Part shown: piece after piece, positions 1 through 10,490 of the stretch
Layout: each line of letters starts with the position of its first letter
Position numbering within the stretch: the stretch's first letter is position 1
Assembly (NCBI GenBank): GCA_030762935.1
Contig: CM060893.1
Location: 7,918,001-7,982,000, forward strand
Reading direction: 5' to 3'
Source: Hymenopus coronatus
Lineage: Eukaryota; Arthropoda; Insecta; Mantodea; Hymenopodidae
Length of the DNA stretch: 64,000 bases
The notes under the pieces: generated by a model
What the model was told of the DNA's origin: nothing
The model's input: the letters and a program-made list of their open reading frames with translations, nothing else
Databases searched by the model: none
Program-made: the position numbers and the translations under genes

Positions 1-228
1 GTCAACTCCTACCCATACAAAGGAATTTCAGTCACATAGCAACCAGCTTTTGACTATCACTTTAACCTATGTTACTCCCTTATTTCGCTTCTACTAACAA
101 GGAAGCAAGTAATAAGACTATTTATGCTATTTTTTTTTGATTAGTATAAATTAAATAGAAGTATAAGTTTTTTAAGAATAATTTGTTGCAGGTATCTAGA
201 GAAAGCCATGTGAATGTTACACATCAGA
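1..228 (-). mobile_element. RC1 copy, 5' part, cut by window edge
   Basis: Matches the 5' half of the RC1 family in reverse orientation and ends in the family terminus CATGTGAATG...ACACATCAGA followed by a T-run. The hairpin end lies outside the window. Confidence 0.85.
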
Positions 229-832
229 ATTTTTTTTCAAGTATTTTAAAAAGTAATTGGGTAACCACGAACTGTTAAGTTACTTATCAGCTCTCATATT
301 CCCAATATGAATTCTCGACCTGAGAAGTAAAACTTACAGTTCTTAGTACGCAACATACTATACTGGAATTTTTCAATTCTTAGAGAAAGTCGTGAGAATG
401 TAGCGCTTTGATGTTAGAGAGACAATGCAGTGGCGGCTGGTGTCTATATTGATGAGACAAGTTATTCCTTGTTCTTCCCGAAAGGTTCTGATGTCTGTGT
501 ACATCATTGAGAGAACACAAAGCGTACCTCTACATCGGCAATGTTGTGTGTTTAATTAGAGGTAACTGTTGGGTTGATTAGATCCCTGTGTTTGTCTGCC
601 AGCCCCTCCCCCTTCTATATATACCGTTCTCTGTAATTCTCGTACGCTAGTTCGGTTCGGGGAGGCTTGCTTGCATTTGGTAAGTGTTCGGTCATTGATT
701 TCTTAGCAATATTCTTATTTAACTTTCTATACTGCTTACATATAGTATACAGAAAAATTATTGTATCTACATAAACATTTAATTTATTTCACTCGAAATA
801 TAGATGTTTTCAGACTCACTGATTTAAAAAAT
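229..832. other. Non-RC1 spacer with a possible promoter
   Basis: No protein match is recognisable. The stretch 229-420 contains a weak GAGAAAGTCGTGAGAATG motif like a worn RC1 5' end. From 425 on the base composition is less AT-rich and looks unique within the window. The promoter-like site at 616-690 is listed separately. Confidence 0.4.
616..690 (+). promoter_or_regulatory. Candidate TATA promoter and donor-like site
   Basis: TATATATA lies at 616-623. About 25-30 bp downstream is a CTAGTTCGGTTCGG stretch that could hold a start site, and a TTG|GTAAGTG match to a splice donor follows at 680. The order TATA, start, donor would fit the first exon of a gene or a retroelement LTR. No coding exon was found downstream, so this is only a motif-level suggestion. 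Confidence 0.25.
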
Positions 833-1600
833 TTGATGAGTTCCATTCACATGACTTTCTCTACATCTCTGCAACAAATTATTGTTAAAAAAGCTTATGC
901 TTCTATTTACATCATGCTTATCCAGTAAAAATTAGCAGAAATAGTCTTATTACTTGTTTCCTTGTAAGTAGAAGCGAAATAAGGGAGTGCTATAGGATAA
1001 AGTGATAGGCAAAAGCTGGTTGCTATGTGGCTGAAGTTCCTTTATTTGTATGGACAGAAGTTCACAAATTCCTGTATGAGAAAAGTATGGTTTTTAAAGC
1101 AGAAACCAAAAACAAGGAATATCTTATAAAACGATCAATTCCACGAAAAAATGTATGTAACATAAAAGGTGTGTCTTTAGATGCTCTACATTTTTTTTTG
1201 TGGTGAGTTTTTGTCTATCTCTGAATATCTTTAATATACGATATTTTAATCAGAATCGTTAGAACCATTTTTGAGAAAATAATAATTTTCGAATTCTTTT
1301 TCCATGTAAAGGGTAGTTTGGGGTGGGAGGATTTTTCTTAAAATCTTCGTGTAGCATCCGTGGAAGATACTAAACTTAAAAACCAAGTTTGGTATTTTAC
1401 CGACTTTTCGTTTTTGAGTTATCGTGTTCACAGACACACGGACACATACGCACACGGACCTTTTCCTGAAAATGCTTTTTTGGACACAGGGGACCCTAAT
1501 AAACATGTATTTCCGATGAAATCTCGGTATCGAATTTTTGGGTGGAGTGTAATACCTTCTCTACACACTATGTACATAGTATGTGTAGAGAAAGTAAAAA
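833..1600 (+). mobile_element. RC1 copy, near full length
   Basis: Begins TTGATGAGTTCCATTCACATGACTT and ends in the TACACACTATGTACATAG palindrome and GAGAAAGTAAAAA. The microsatellite is short (ACACACGGACACATACGCACAC). The next copy starts at the following base. Confidence 0.85.
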
Positions 1601-1936
1601 TCTGATGTGCCTCATTCACGTGACTTTACCTACTTATTTTGTAGCAAACTCTTCTTACAAAAGCTTATTCTTCTATCTACATCATGCTAATCGAATAAAC
1701 ATTAACAAAATGATCTTGTTACCTAGTTCCTTAAGGGAATGCATTGGGCTATAACGAAGTCAAATATTTTGAAAACTAGTAGTAATGTGATTGAAATTCA
1801 GTTTTCCTTGCATGGACAAGAGTAAAACAAAAGAAATAGCAATGAAAAAAATGACTTTTGAGAGAAGTTCAGCCATTTTAAAATTGAAACCAATAACAGG
1901 CAATATTGCGGAAAAGGTTAGTTGTTAAGAAAAAAG
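1601..1936 (+). mobile_element. RC1 5' half, tandem to previous copy
   Basis: Starts TCTGATGTGCCTCATTCACGTG directly after the A-run of the preceding copy. It belongs to the variant whose 5' end reads CTTCTTACAAAAG in place of ATTATTGTTAAAAAG, and it stops near 1936 at another 5' end. Confidence 0.75.
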
Positions 1937-2166
1937 CTGATGTGTTCCATTCACATGACTTTCTCTACATTTCTGTAAGAATGTTATGCTTATTCCATCT
2001 AGCTACTTCATGCTAATCGAGATAAATATTAGCAGAATGTTCTTATTACTTAGATCCTTGTAAGTAGAAGGGGAATACACTAGGTTAAACCGACAGTCAA
2101 ATGTTTTAAAATGTCATTGCGTGGCCAGAAGTTGATTACTTTCCATATGAGAAAAGTTTGTTAGCA
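1937..2166 (+). mobile_element. RC1 5' fragment
   Basis: Begins CTGATGTGTTCCATTCACATG and is lost near 2166, where a reverse-oriented copy begins. Confidence 0.7.
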
Positions 2167-2168
2167 CG

Positions 2169-2743
2169 CTTTACTTTCTCTACACGCACTATGTATTTTC
2201 TCAAAAATGGCTCTAACGATTTTGATTAAAATTTCGTATATTAAAGATATTTACCTGACAAATAAAATGTATATCTTGAATTTTCTGGGAATAGCCTCTG
2301 AAGAGTAGTTTATTCTGGATGAATTTTACTAAATTTTTAATAACTGCTAAACCGTAAGAGATGGACAAAAACTTACGACACAAAAACTGTAGAGCACGTT
2401 AAAACACACAATTTAAGTTATATAAATTTTTTTCGTGGAGTTCGTCGTTTTTGAGACATTCCTTATTTTTGGTTTCTGCTATGAAAAACTTATACATTTC
2501 TCATACAGGAATTTGTCAACTGCTGTCCATACAAACAAAGGAACTTCAGTGACATAGCAACCTGCTTTTTATCACTTTAACCTTTGGTACTGCCTTATTT
2601 CACCTCTACTTACAAGGAAGCAAGTAATATGGCTATTTCTGCTAATGTTTTACTGATTAGCATGAAGTTATTAGAAGTATAAGCTTTTTAACAATAATTT
2701 GCTGCAGGGATATAGAGAAAGTCATGTGAATGGTACACATCAG
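2169..2743 (-). mobile_element. RC1 copy with internal deletion
   Basis: Opens with ACTTTCTCTACACGCACTATGTA and then jumps straight to TTTTCTCAAAAATGGCTCTAACG, so the microsatellite block is deleted. It ends ACACATCAGA before a T-run. Confidence 0.8.
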
Positions 2744-2839
2744 ATTTTTTATCTATCGCTTGGCATGTAAAAGTTATACAGGATTATACAAAAGTTCTGC
2801 CCGAATGAAGAGTGGGTACATTACAGACTAGTTTTAGAA

Positions 2840-3223
2840 AATCAACATATACTTGTTATTTGTCATGTAAATATCTTTAGAATTTGGCATTTTAATCCAA
2901 GTCATTAGAACAGTTTTTCATAAAATGGAAGGTTTTAAAAATTGTTACATGTAAGAGGTACTTTAGGCTGGGCGATTTTATTGAGAAATCTTCATTTCGC
3001 ATCTTTATAAGATACTGAACTCAAGTATGGTTCTTAACCGACTTTTCAATTTTGAGTTACGCTTTCAACAGGCACAGACATACAGACATGCAACAGGTAC
3101 GTTTTTCTAAAAATGCTCTTTTTTTATTGAGCCTCCAAACGTATGTTTCCGCTGACATCTAATTTTTGGTAGAATAAAATGCCTTCTCTACCAACATTTT
3201 GCATTGTGCGCGACAGACTAAAA
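2840..3223 (+). mobile_element. Diverged RC1 3' half
   Basis: The order of motifs is kept: GTCATTAGAAC, ATTTCGCATC, ACCGACTTTTC, CAGACATACAGACATG, then TTTTTGGTAGAATAAAATGCCTTCTCTACC. Many substitutions show it is older than its neighbours. Confidence 0.65.
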
Positions 3224-4245
3224 ATATCTTAGGTGTAAGATCCAGTTGACTATTCTGAAACAAACGATTCTCACAAAAAGTTATTCTTCTATCTACTTCA
3301 TGTTAATGAAGATGAACATTAATAGAAATGCATATTTAATTGTAAATACAATGGTAATAGGCGAATTCATCAAGGTAAAAGGGTAATCAAATATTTTAAG
3401 AGCAGGTTGCTATGTGATGGCTCTGGGATTTCGTTCTTACATGACTAGGACAAAAACAAGCAAGTAACGATTTCCCGTTTCTTAAAAGTGTAAGTATTGG
3501 AAAATTTAAACCAATAAAAGAATATCTCATATGGTTAGCTTCTTAAAAGATATACAACATGAACTGTCAGCTTTAACGATACATATCTACATTTTTTGTA
3601 TAGCAGGATCTCTTACGGTTTACCAGATATGCAAAACTCGTTAAGAATATAGAACTTCAGGGGTTATTCCTAGAAAATTCAAAATATATATATAGCGTCC
3701 TTAAATTTTAAGATAACACCTGTCACGGTCTCTGTCCACTGCGCGAGAGATCCGAGAGTTGCCGGGAAAGTGGTGCCGGCAATGACGCACTAAAATATGT
3801 ATCTTAAGATAAATTACGGAAATATTCAACTTCTGCTCGCATACGGCAGCGCAATTTGCTAAAATATTCTTGCTCACTTGTCTAAGCTTAGCAGCAGGAA
3901 TCCTTGTGATGTTATCACTAAGTTTCTGTAGATTACACAGGGATTTCTGCTGCTGAGTGAGAACATCTTTAACTTGTTATACTGCCTGGTTGGTCAATAT
4001 TTTCAGTATTTATTTAAGGAAAGGATCCAGTGCGCCTTAATCGACTCTCGGATCTCTTGCGCAGTGGAGAGAGGCAGCGAGAGGGGCAATCTTATAATCT
4101 AATGACCCTATACATTTCATTTGCAAAGAAAATATTTTTAATATGTTAAGAGCCATTTTTGAGAAATTCTAACATTTCTCAAGAATCTTTCAATAAAAGG
4201 ATAGTTTAGGGTGGGGAATTTTGCTGTAAATGTTCGTGTGAGTTT
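3224..4245 (+). mobile_element. Diverged RC1 copy holding a foldback element
   Basis: RC1 5' and middle motifs run to about 3726 and resume at about 4087 (TTAAGAGCCATTTTTGAG, AGTTTAGGGTGGGG). The 360 bp between are a separate inverted-repeat element. The 3' end is missing. Confidence 0.65.
3727..4086. mobile_element. Foldback/MITE-like element
   Basis: The ends are inverted copies of each other: CCACTGCGCGAGAGATCCGA near 3739-3758 against TCGGATCTCTTGCGCAGTGG near 4045-4064, extending to about 40 bp per arm. An inner inverted pair (AGCAGCAGGAATCC and GGGATTTCTGCTGCT) makes most of the element self-complementary. No coding frame is present and no clear target duplication is visible. Confidence 0.6.
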
Positions 4246-4640
4246 ATTCATTTGGAAATAAGCTCTCCAGCTGAATTTAAAATCCTCTCCCTAGTTATCA
4301 AATGCATTACTAACTCTCCCATGTGAGAGATGAAGGCACCATTTACATCATATAAATTAATTTACGACGTCTTATAACTACGTGCAAAGAACGCATAAGA
4401 TAATTGAAACAATGGATAAGGGTGTCTCTTTTCCACGTCTTATTTGAATACAAAGTGTCAGGGTAATGAGTGGTCTGGGACAAGAATCAATCACAGGGTT
4501 TCGTTTTGGTCCGTTCCCACGCGCTTGCTTTGTTTACTCGCGTCAGAGCTTTATCTTAATACTCCGAGACGAGAGTTCGTCACATGATATAGCTTATCTC
4601 GTGTAATGTGTGTTGCGTGCTTGCAGGCGGATAGTGCTAG
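4246..4640. other. Unassigned unique stretch
   Basis: Mixed-composition sequence without RC1 motifs and without a recognisable coding frame. It carries ordinary single-copy-looking DNA between two RC1 fragments. Confidence 0.3.
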
Positions 4641-4641
4641 A

Positions 4642-4780
4642 GTCCATTCACACGACTTTCTCTGTTAGTTCTGCAAACAGATATTTTATCTACATCAAGA
4701 CAAATAATAGCAGAAATGTTCTTATTACTTTCTTCCTTGTAACTACTAGGGTCGGCGATAAGTAATGAAAACAGCATTTA
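4642..4780 (+). mobile_element. RC1 5' fragment
   Basis: GTCCATTCACACGACTTTCTCT followed by TTCTTATTACTTTCTTCCTTGTAA identifies the first 140 bp of the family. Confidence 0.6.
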
Positions 4781-4791
4781 ATTATTTTCTT

Positions 4792-5611
4792 TTTACTTTC
4801 TCTACACGTACTATGTACATAGTGTATAGAGAAGGTATTGTATTGCACCCAAAAATTCGATACCGAGATTTCACCGGAAATATATGTTTTGAGACCCTCT
4901 GAATCCAAAAAAGCATTTTTAGAAACATGTCCGTGTGTGTCTGTGTGTAGCATAGCTCCAAAACGAAAAGATCGTTAAAGCCCAAAATTGGTATTTAAGT
5001 TTGCTATCTTCCAAGGATGCGATACGAAGATTTTCAAGAAAATCCCCTTCCCAAACTGCCCTTTATATGGAAAAAATATACAAAATTTTGATTTTCTTAA
5101 AAATGGCTCTAACGATTTTGATTAAATTAACTTATATTTAAGATATTTACTTGCCAATAAAATGTATATCTTGAATTTTCTGGGAATAGCCTCTGGAGAC
5201 TATTTTATTCTGGATGAATTTTACAGAATTGTGCATAGCTGCTGAACTGTAAGAGATGGACAAAAACTTACCACACAAAAAATGAAGAGCACATTAAAAC
5301 CACCAATTTATATTATATACATTTTTTCGTGAAATTGATCCTTTTTTAGATACGCCTTGTTTTCGGCTTTGAGAAACCTGCTTTTTTCATATAGGAATTC
5401 ATCAACTCGTGTCTATACAAACAAAGGAACATCAGTCACATAGCAACCAGTTTTTGGCTTTCACTTTAACCTATGGTACTCCCTTATTTCGCTTCTACTT
5501 ACAAGGTAGCTGGTAATAATACTATTTCTGATAATTGTTTCTGGATTAGCATGAATTAAATAGAAGCATAAGCTTTTTTAACAATAATTTGTTGCAAGAT
5601 GTATAGAAAGT
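4792..5611 (-). mobile_element. RC1 copy lacking the extreme 5' end
   Basis: Complete hairpin (CTACACGTAC...GTGTATAGAG) and all internal blocks are present. It ends at GCAAGATGTATAGAAAGT and lacks the terminal ACACATCAGA. Its microsatellite is short (CCGTGTGTGTCTGTGTG). Confidence 0.85.
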
Positions 5612-5649
5612 TTTTGTGTAGTAAGCTTTTGTCTATTATTATGAAAATA

Positions 5650-6286
5650 TCTTAGATACTTAGTATCTTACAAGGATACGACACGAAGATTTTAGAGAGA
5701 AACCCCCCCTAAGCAACCCTTTACATGGAACTTTTTTTGAAAATTTTGCTTTTCTCAAAACTTGTTCTAACGATTTTCATTAACACGCCATATATTAAAG
5801 ATATTTAAATGCCAATAAAATATATATCTGGAATTTTCTGCCAAGAGTCTCTGAAGGCCTCTGGAATAATTTTGAGTAACTGGGAAACCGTAAAAGATAG
5901 ACGAAAATTTAGTTCACAGAAAATGTAGATCTTGTTAAAACAACAATTTATGACATATATATTTTTGAAGAGTTAATTGTTTCCGATATGTTCCTCGTTA
6001 GTGGTTTCAATTTTAAGCTACTTTAACTTTTATTAAATGGGAGGTCATCTGTTTATGTATGTTTTGTTTTACTTCTGCAAAGAGAACCGAATTTCAATTG
6101 TTTCATATAGCGACCGGCTTTTTAAAAGATTTGAGTATCACTTTATCCTAGTGTATTCCTTTATATCCCTTCTACTTATAAGGAATTAAGTAATCAGACA
6201 ATTTCAACCAACGCTTATCTCGATTAGCATGGTGTAGATAAAAGAATAATCCTTTGCAACAATAGTCTTTAAGAGGTGATGTGAAT
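5650..6286 (-). mobile_element. RC1 copy, 3' end missing
   Basis: Starts inside the family at TAGTATCTTACAAGGATACGAC and runs to GAGGTGATGTGAATGG at the 5' terminus. A 35-bp forward fragment (5613-5640) precedes it. A tRNA-like sequence abuts its end. Confidence 0.75.
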
Positions 6287-6476
6287 GGTTGGCCGCGCTT
6301 TGGTGCTGAGTGGCGCTCGGGATTGTGGGCTCGAGTCCCACCTTGGAGATTGGTGTTTATATGTCATGTATTTGTAAGCGTAAAGCAACCGGTAAAACAA
6401 ATAGCTCAAAAAAGGAAATTAGGGAAACTGGAAAAAAAGAGGAAAAATGAAAAAGGAATACAGCTCTAGAAAGGAG
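6287..6476 (+). mobile_element. tRNA-like SINE relic
   Basis: TGGTGCTGAGTGG resembles a pol III A box and GGCTCGAGTCC about 35 bp downstream fits a B box. An A-rich tail with AAAAAAG and GGAAAAAAAG runs follows. It matches none of the other SINE groups here and could be a worn tRNA pseudogene. Confidence 0.4.
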
Positions 6477-6479
6477 CAC

Positions 6480-6778
6480 ACCAGAATTTATTGGTAGAAT
6501 GTAATATCTTCTCTACCTAACATGAACATTGTGCCTACATGGTAGAAAAAGTAAAGGTAGGTAATGAAACTATATTTGTAAACATTTATCGCAGGTTTTA
6601 AGAATATTTTGTTGAGGATTGGGACGAAAAAGTGATGTGAATGGAACGCATAAGATAGTTTTGGTCGAATGTAATACCTGCTCTACCTACTTTGTACACT
6701 GTACATGGCAGGGAAAGAAAATGTGTGTAATGGAGCTATATTTGTATATAAATATGAGGTTTTGTAAGAATATTTATT
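6480..6778 (+). mobile_element. Two small 3'-end relics of an older RC1 relative
   Basis: Two copies of a motif like TTGGTAGAATGTAATATCTTCTCTACC and GGTAGAAAAAGTAAA (6487-6560 and 6660-6720). Here the terminal hairpin is CTACCT...AGGTAG instead of TCTCTATAC...GTATAGAGA. This defines an older hairpin variant found again at 19.1, 43.5, 49.8, 53.8 and 56.3 kb. Confidence 0.5.
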
Positions 6779-7114
6779 GAGGAGTGGGTCGAGAAAGTGC
6801 TGTGAAGGTAAGAGATCCGCTTTTGACGTAACGCTGGTCAGAATGGTAGAAGCGATGTGCGTGGTGGAGTTTTTATCACGGATAGTTTGTTGAGGAGTGG
6901 GTCGAGAAAGTGATGTGAAGGTAAGAGATCCGCTTGTGACGCAACGCTGGTCAGAATGGTAGAAGCGATGTGCGTGGTGGAGTTTTTATCACGGATAGTT
7001 TGTTGAGGAGTGGGTCGAGAAAGTGATGTGAAGGTAAGAGATCAGCTTGTGACGTAACGATGGTCAGAACGGGAGAAGTGATGTGCGGGGTGGAGTTTTT
7101 ATCTGGGATAATTA
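6779..7114. repeat. 113-bp tandem repeat, three units
   Basis: Units begin GAGGAGTGGGTCGAGAAAGT at 6779, 6892 and 7005, an exact period of 113 bp. Units one and two are nearly identical and the third is more diverged. The unit start resembles an RC1 5' terminus (GAGAAAGTGATGTGAA), suggesting the array grew from a fragment of that family. Confidence 0.9.
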
Positions 7115-7426
7115 AGAAAACGGGGGACAGAGCCATCTGTATTCCTCTGCAGTCATTTAACACTATTAATTAAATCCGTCGGTCCGTCGGTCTGCTTGCT
7201 TCCCAAACATTTTTAATTGACTTAATTAACATGTTTGTAGCGCGCAAGAACTGTCTGCCTCTTATTATTCGGCTCGACGCCTTCTTTTGTTGTCATGTAA
7301 TTGGCAGGTTGGACACATTTGATTGGCAGGCGCGCACGCATCCCGCTGAGAGTCGGATTGCGTCCAGGCGTGCTTCTTTTGTTTTGATTACTATAAGTTA
7401 CCGCGATTTTTCTACGAGTCTTTCGA
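7115..7426. other. Unassigned stretch
   Basis: A GTCGGTCCGTCGGTCTG run sits near 7168. The remainder is non-repetitive with no recognisable domain in any frame. Confidence 0.3.
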
Positions 7427-7548
7427 TTTTACTTTCTTTACTGCATATAGTGAGTAGGAAAAATATCGTATTCCACCCAAAAATTTGATGTCGAGATTTA
7501 ATCGGAATATTTTCTGAGGTCCCCTGAAGCCAAAAAAATTTTTTTAGA
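7427..7548 (-). mobile_element. RC1 3' fragment
   Basis: ACTTTCTTTACTGCATATAGTG, then CACCCAAAAATTTGATGTCGAG and a GTCCCCTGAAGCC block, in the order expected of a reverse copy. It stops before the microsatellite. Confidence 0.7.
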
Positions 7549-7550
7549 AA

Positions 7551-8013
7551 AATCTGATGCTTTCTCTACATCTCTGCAACAAATTATTGCTATAAAACTT
7601 ATTCTTCAATCTACCTCGTGTTAACCAAGATAAACATTATCCGAAATTGTGTTATTACTTGCTTCCTTGTACGTAGAAGGGAAATAAGGGAATACACTAG
7701 GCTAAACCTAACAGGCAAAGCGCAAGAGGTGTGAAGTTACCCTCCCCACTACTCTCTTTCAGCAGACACGTAGAGCCAAAAAAACCGGTTCCATGGCAGT
7801 CTTTATCAGTGCAACGGTGGCTTACATGTGCAATATGAGTGAATGGCGGATGTTTAATCGGGACTGGGAGAACAACCGCCACTGTTGCACACGTAACCTC
7901 TCCGCTTCTCTGCCAGGTAGGAAGAAAAAGGAAGGGGCGGTTGTAGGGGTAGAGAGCATTTCACACTGCGGGTGATTAACTTACCGGCCCTTATCTAGGC
8001 TAAAGCGATAGTC
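7551..8013 (+). mobile_element. RC1 5' fragment with 270-bp foreign insert
   Basis: TCTGATG then CTTTCTCTACATCTCTGC to about 7720, and again AGGCTAAAGCGATAGTCAG near 7995-8013. Between them (7721-7990) lies non-family sequence with no recognised domain or inverted ends. Confidence 0.55.
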
Positions 8014-8020
8014 AGATTGT

Positions 8021-8790
8021 TACTTTCTGTATGCGTACTATGTATAAATCCCATAAATTCCATACCGAGGTTTCACCGGAAATACGTATTTTGGGTCCGC
8101 CTAATCAAAAAGCATTTCTGGAGAAAGGACCGTGCTTATGTCTGTGTGTGTGTGTGTGTGTGGACAGCATAGCTCAAAAACGAAAAGACCATTAAATACC
8201 AAACTTGGCATTTAAGTTTCGTATATCTTAAGAATGCGACACGAAGATTTTCAAGAAAATACCCCGTCCCAAGAAAATACCGTTTACATGGACATATTTA
8301 AGATATTTACATGCCAAATAAAATATATATGTTGCATTTTCTGGTAATAACCTCTAAAGACCTCTTTATTCTGCATGATTTTTATTGAATTTTGCACAAC
8401 TGGTAAACCGTAAGAGACAGTCAAAAACTTACTTCTCAAAAAATTTAGATCACGATAAAATACACAATTTATGTATAATACATCTTTTTCGCGGGGTTGA
8501 TCACTTTTTAGATATTCCTTCTTATTGGTTTCAGCTTTGAAAAACTTTTCTCATACAGGAATTTGTCAACTTGTGTCCATAGAAACAAAGGAACTTCAAT
8601 CACATAGCAACCAGCTTTTGACTATCACTTTAACCTATAGTTATTTCGCTTCTGCTTAGAAGGAAGCAAGTAATAAGACTATTTCTGTTGATTTTTTCTC
8701 GATTAGCATGAAGTAAATAGAGGCATAAGTTTTTTGACAATAATTTGTTGCAGAGATGTAGAGAAAGTCATGTGAATGGAACACATAAGA
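8021..8790 (-). mobile_element. RC1 copy, near full length
   Basis: Hairpin is damaged (CTGTATGCGTACTATGTATAAATC) but the GTGTGTGTGTGTGTG tract, body and ACACATAAGA end are in order. It ends in a T-run. Confidence 0.8.
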
Positions 8791-8796
8791 TTTTTT

Positions 8797-9583
8797 AAAA
8801 TGTGGTTGCCATGTGGTTGAAATCCGTTTCTTTGTATTGCCATGACAAGTGCCAGTATGTGAAACGTTTTAAGTATTTTAACACTGAAATCAATAACAAG
8901 GAATATCTCAAAACGGTCAACTCCACGAAAAAGTGTACCTATATGACATAAATTGTGTGTTTAAACGAGATCTACATTTTTTGTATAGCAAGCTTCTTTT
9001 TATCTCTTACAGTTTACCAAATATGCAAAATTTAGCAAAATTCATCCAGAATAACGTGGTATTAAGAGGCTATTCCAAGAAAATTGAAAATATGCAGTTT
9101 ATTTTTCACGGGGATATATTTAATATACGGTATTTTAATCAAAAGTATTAGTCATTTTTGAGAAAATCAAAACTTTTTAACTTTTTTTCCATGTAGGGTG
9201 TAGTTCGAGTGGGGGGAATTTATTGAAAGCCTTCACGTTGCATCTTTGGAAGATAGGGTTTCTAAATATGTATTTCCGCTAAAATCTCGGTATCGAATTT
9301 CGCTATAAACATAGTACGTGTACAGAATGCTCCCCCCCCTTTTTCTTTGATGGTGTTTAACTACTTTTACTACTTGTAGCACGGCAGACGATGATACATG
9401 CAATGGAGCACCGGTGGAATGCGATGGCGGGGGAAACCGAAGAACTCGGAGAAAACCTGCCCCTGGGCTGCTTTGTCTACCACAAATCTCACACGTGGTC
9501 GCTTGGGATTGAACCCGGGCCGTGGGAGTTCAGTGGTCTAACCACTTGGTCACAGCGCGGCCACGTGTAGAGAAAGTAAACAT
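8797..9583 (+). mobile_element. RC1 copy interrupted by a SINE
   Basis: The body runs from GTGGTTGCCATGTGG to the hairpin, with the microsatellite block deleted. Inside the hairpin arm (ACGTGTACAGAA) it is interrupted at 9326 and resumes at ACGTGTAGAGAAAGTAAAC at 9563. Confidence 0.7.
9327..9562 (-). mobile_element. tRNA-derived SINE, group A
   Basis: On the minus strand the head reads GGCCGCGCTGTGACCAAGTG, TTAGACCACT and GGTTCAATCCC, fitting A and B boxes of a pol III promoter. A non-tRNA body follows with TTTTCTCCGAGTTCTTCGG. The insert is flanked by 12-bp copies ACGTGTACAGAA (9315-9326) and ACGTGTAGAGAA (9563-9574) with one mismatch, the target duplication expected of LINE-mobilised SINEs. 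Its host is the hairpin of an RC1 copy. Confidence 0.8.
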
Positions 9584-10312
9584 TTTTCATTCCAGCCAAC
9601 ACTGAATTAGGTCTGTATTGAACGTTCATCTTTCCTTTACTCGGGGAACCTTAAAAACCAGATTCTTAGTGAAATTTTTAGATAAAAGTTTTAGTCGAAT
9701 ATACAGTCGGCAGTTTATTATCGCGATTTTTTAATTTTATTTGTAATACCAAAGTTTCTCCTTAACCCCAATCGTGGTATCTATTTTTCCCGTTTTTTGA
9801 GCATTTTCCTGTCCTTTCAGATGACAGATAATAAAGATGGAAAATAATTTCGTCCGATCTCTACACGTAAAGAGTCTTACGTCACTTTCTTCGCTCCTGA
9901 GACCAACCTCTGTTCATTGGTTAGGGTTTCAGTATTAGAATTTTGACATCAAACCAATAGGAGGCAGCAACATTGAGCCAGAGTCCTTCAGCCATTCGGT
10001 AAAATGCTTACGTGTCCCACCCCTTTCGCCACCCACTTTGTTCAAACCAACAAGATATTAGTACAACCGGGTAGGTGTGAATCACAACTGATAGAGAAAT
10101 TCTGCCAACATTAAATAAAGAAAATTACTATAGGAAACCAAGAGCATGGGCATGTTTTTTTTTTTTTTTCCCCTTTGTTTACTTGTCTTTTTCTTTCTCT
10201 ATATTGTGCCTACATCTTTACCCACCACAGGAGTTGAAGCTGGCGGAAGGTGGACTTAAATACAAATCTTCGATCATTTTTTTTTTCTTCTCCTGTTTAT
10301 GCTGTGATATAC
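9584..10312. other. Unassigned stretch with CCAAT-like motifs
   Basis: Non-repetitive DNA with CATTGGTT near 9916 and ACCAATAGG near 9954, which could be CCAAT boxes. Simple T-runs occur at 10156-10170 and 10277-10286. No frame shows a recognised domain. The right edge is the mariner inverted repeat. Confidence 0.3.
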
Positions 10313-10490
10313 TAAGGTCTGCTGATAAGCTCCGGTCCTCACACAGATATGGCACCACTAGGTCAGATAGACGGTAGCATCGTATAGGTTAACTCTAGAC
10401 TAGCTTGTATCCATAGTTACAGGTCAATAACTTGTTTAGTTTTCCAATGACAGCATTTTAAGAAAGACAAATTTGCAGTTTTTACGAAAA

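Noticed and set aside
1246..1506. Paired overlapping frames on both strands near 1.2-1.7 kb
   Set aside because: All lie inside an RC1 copy and match the same low-information peptides seen in other copies.
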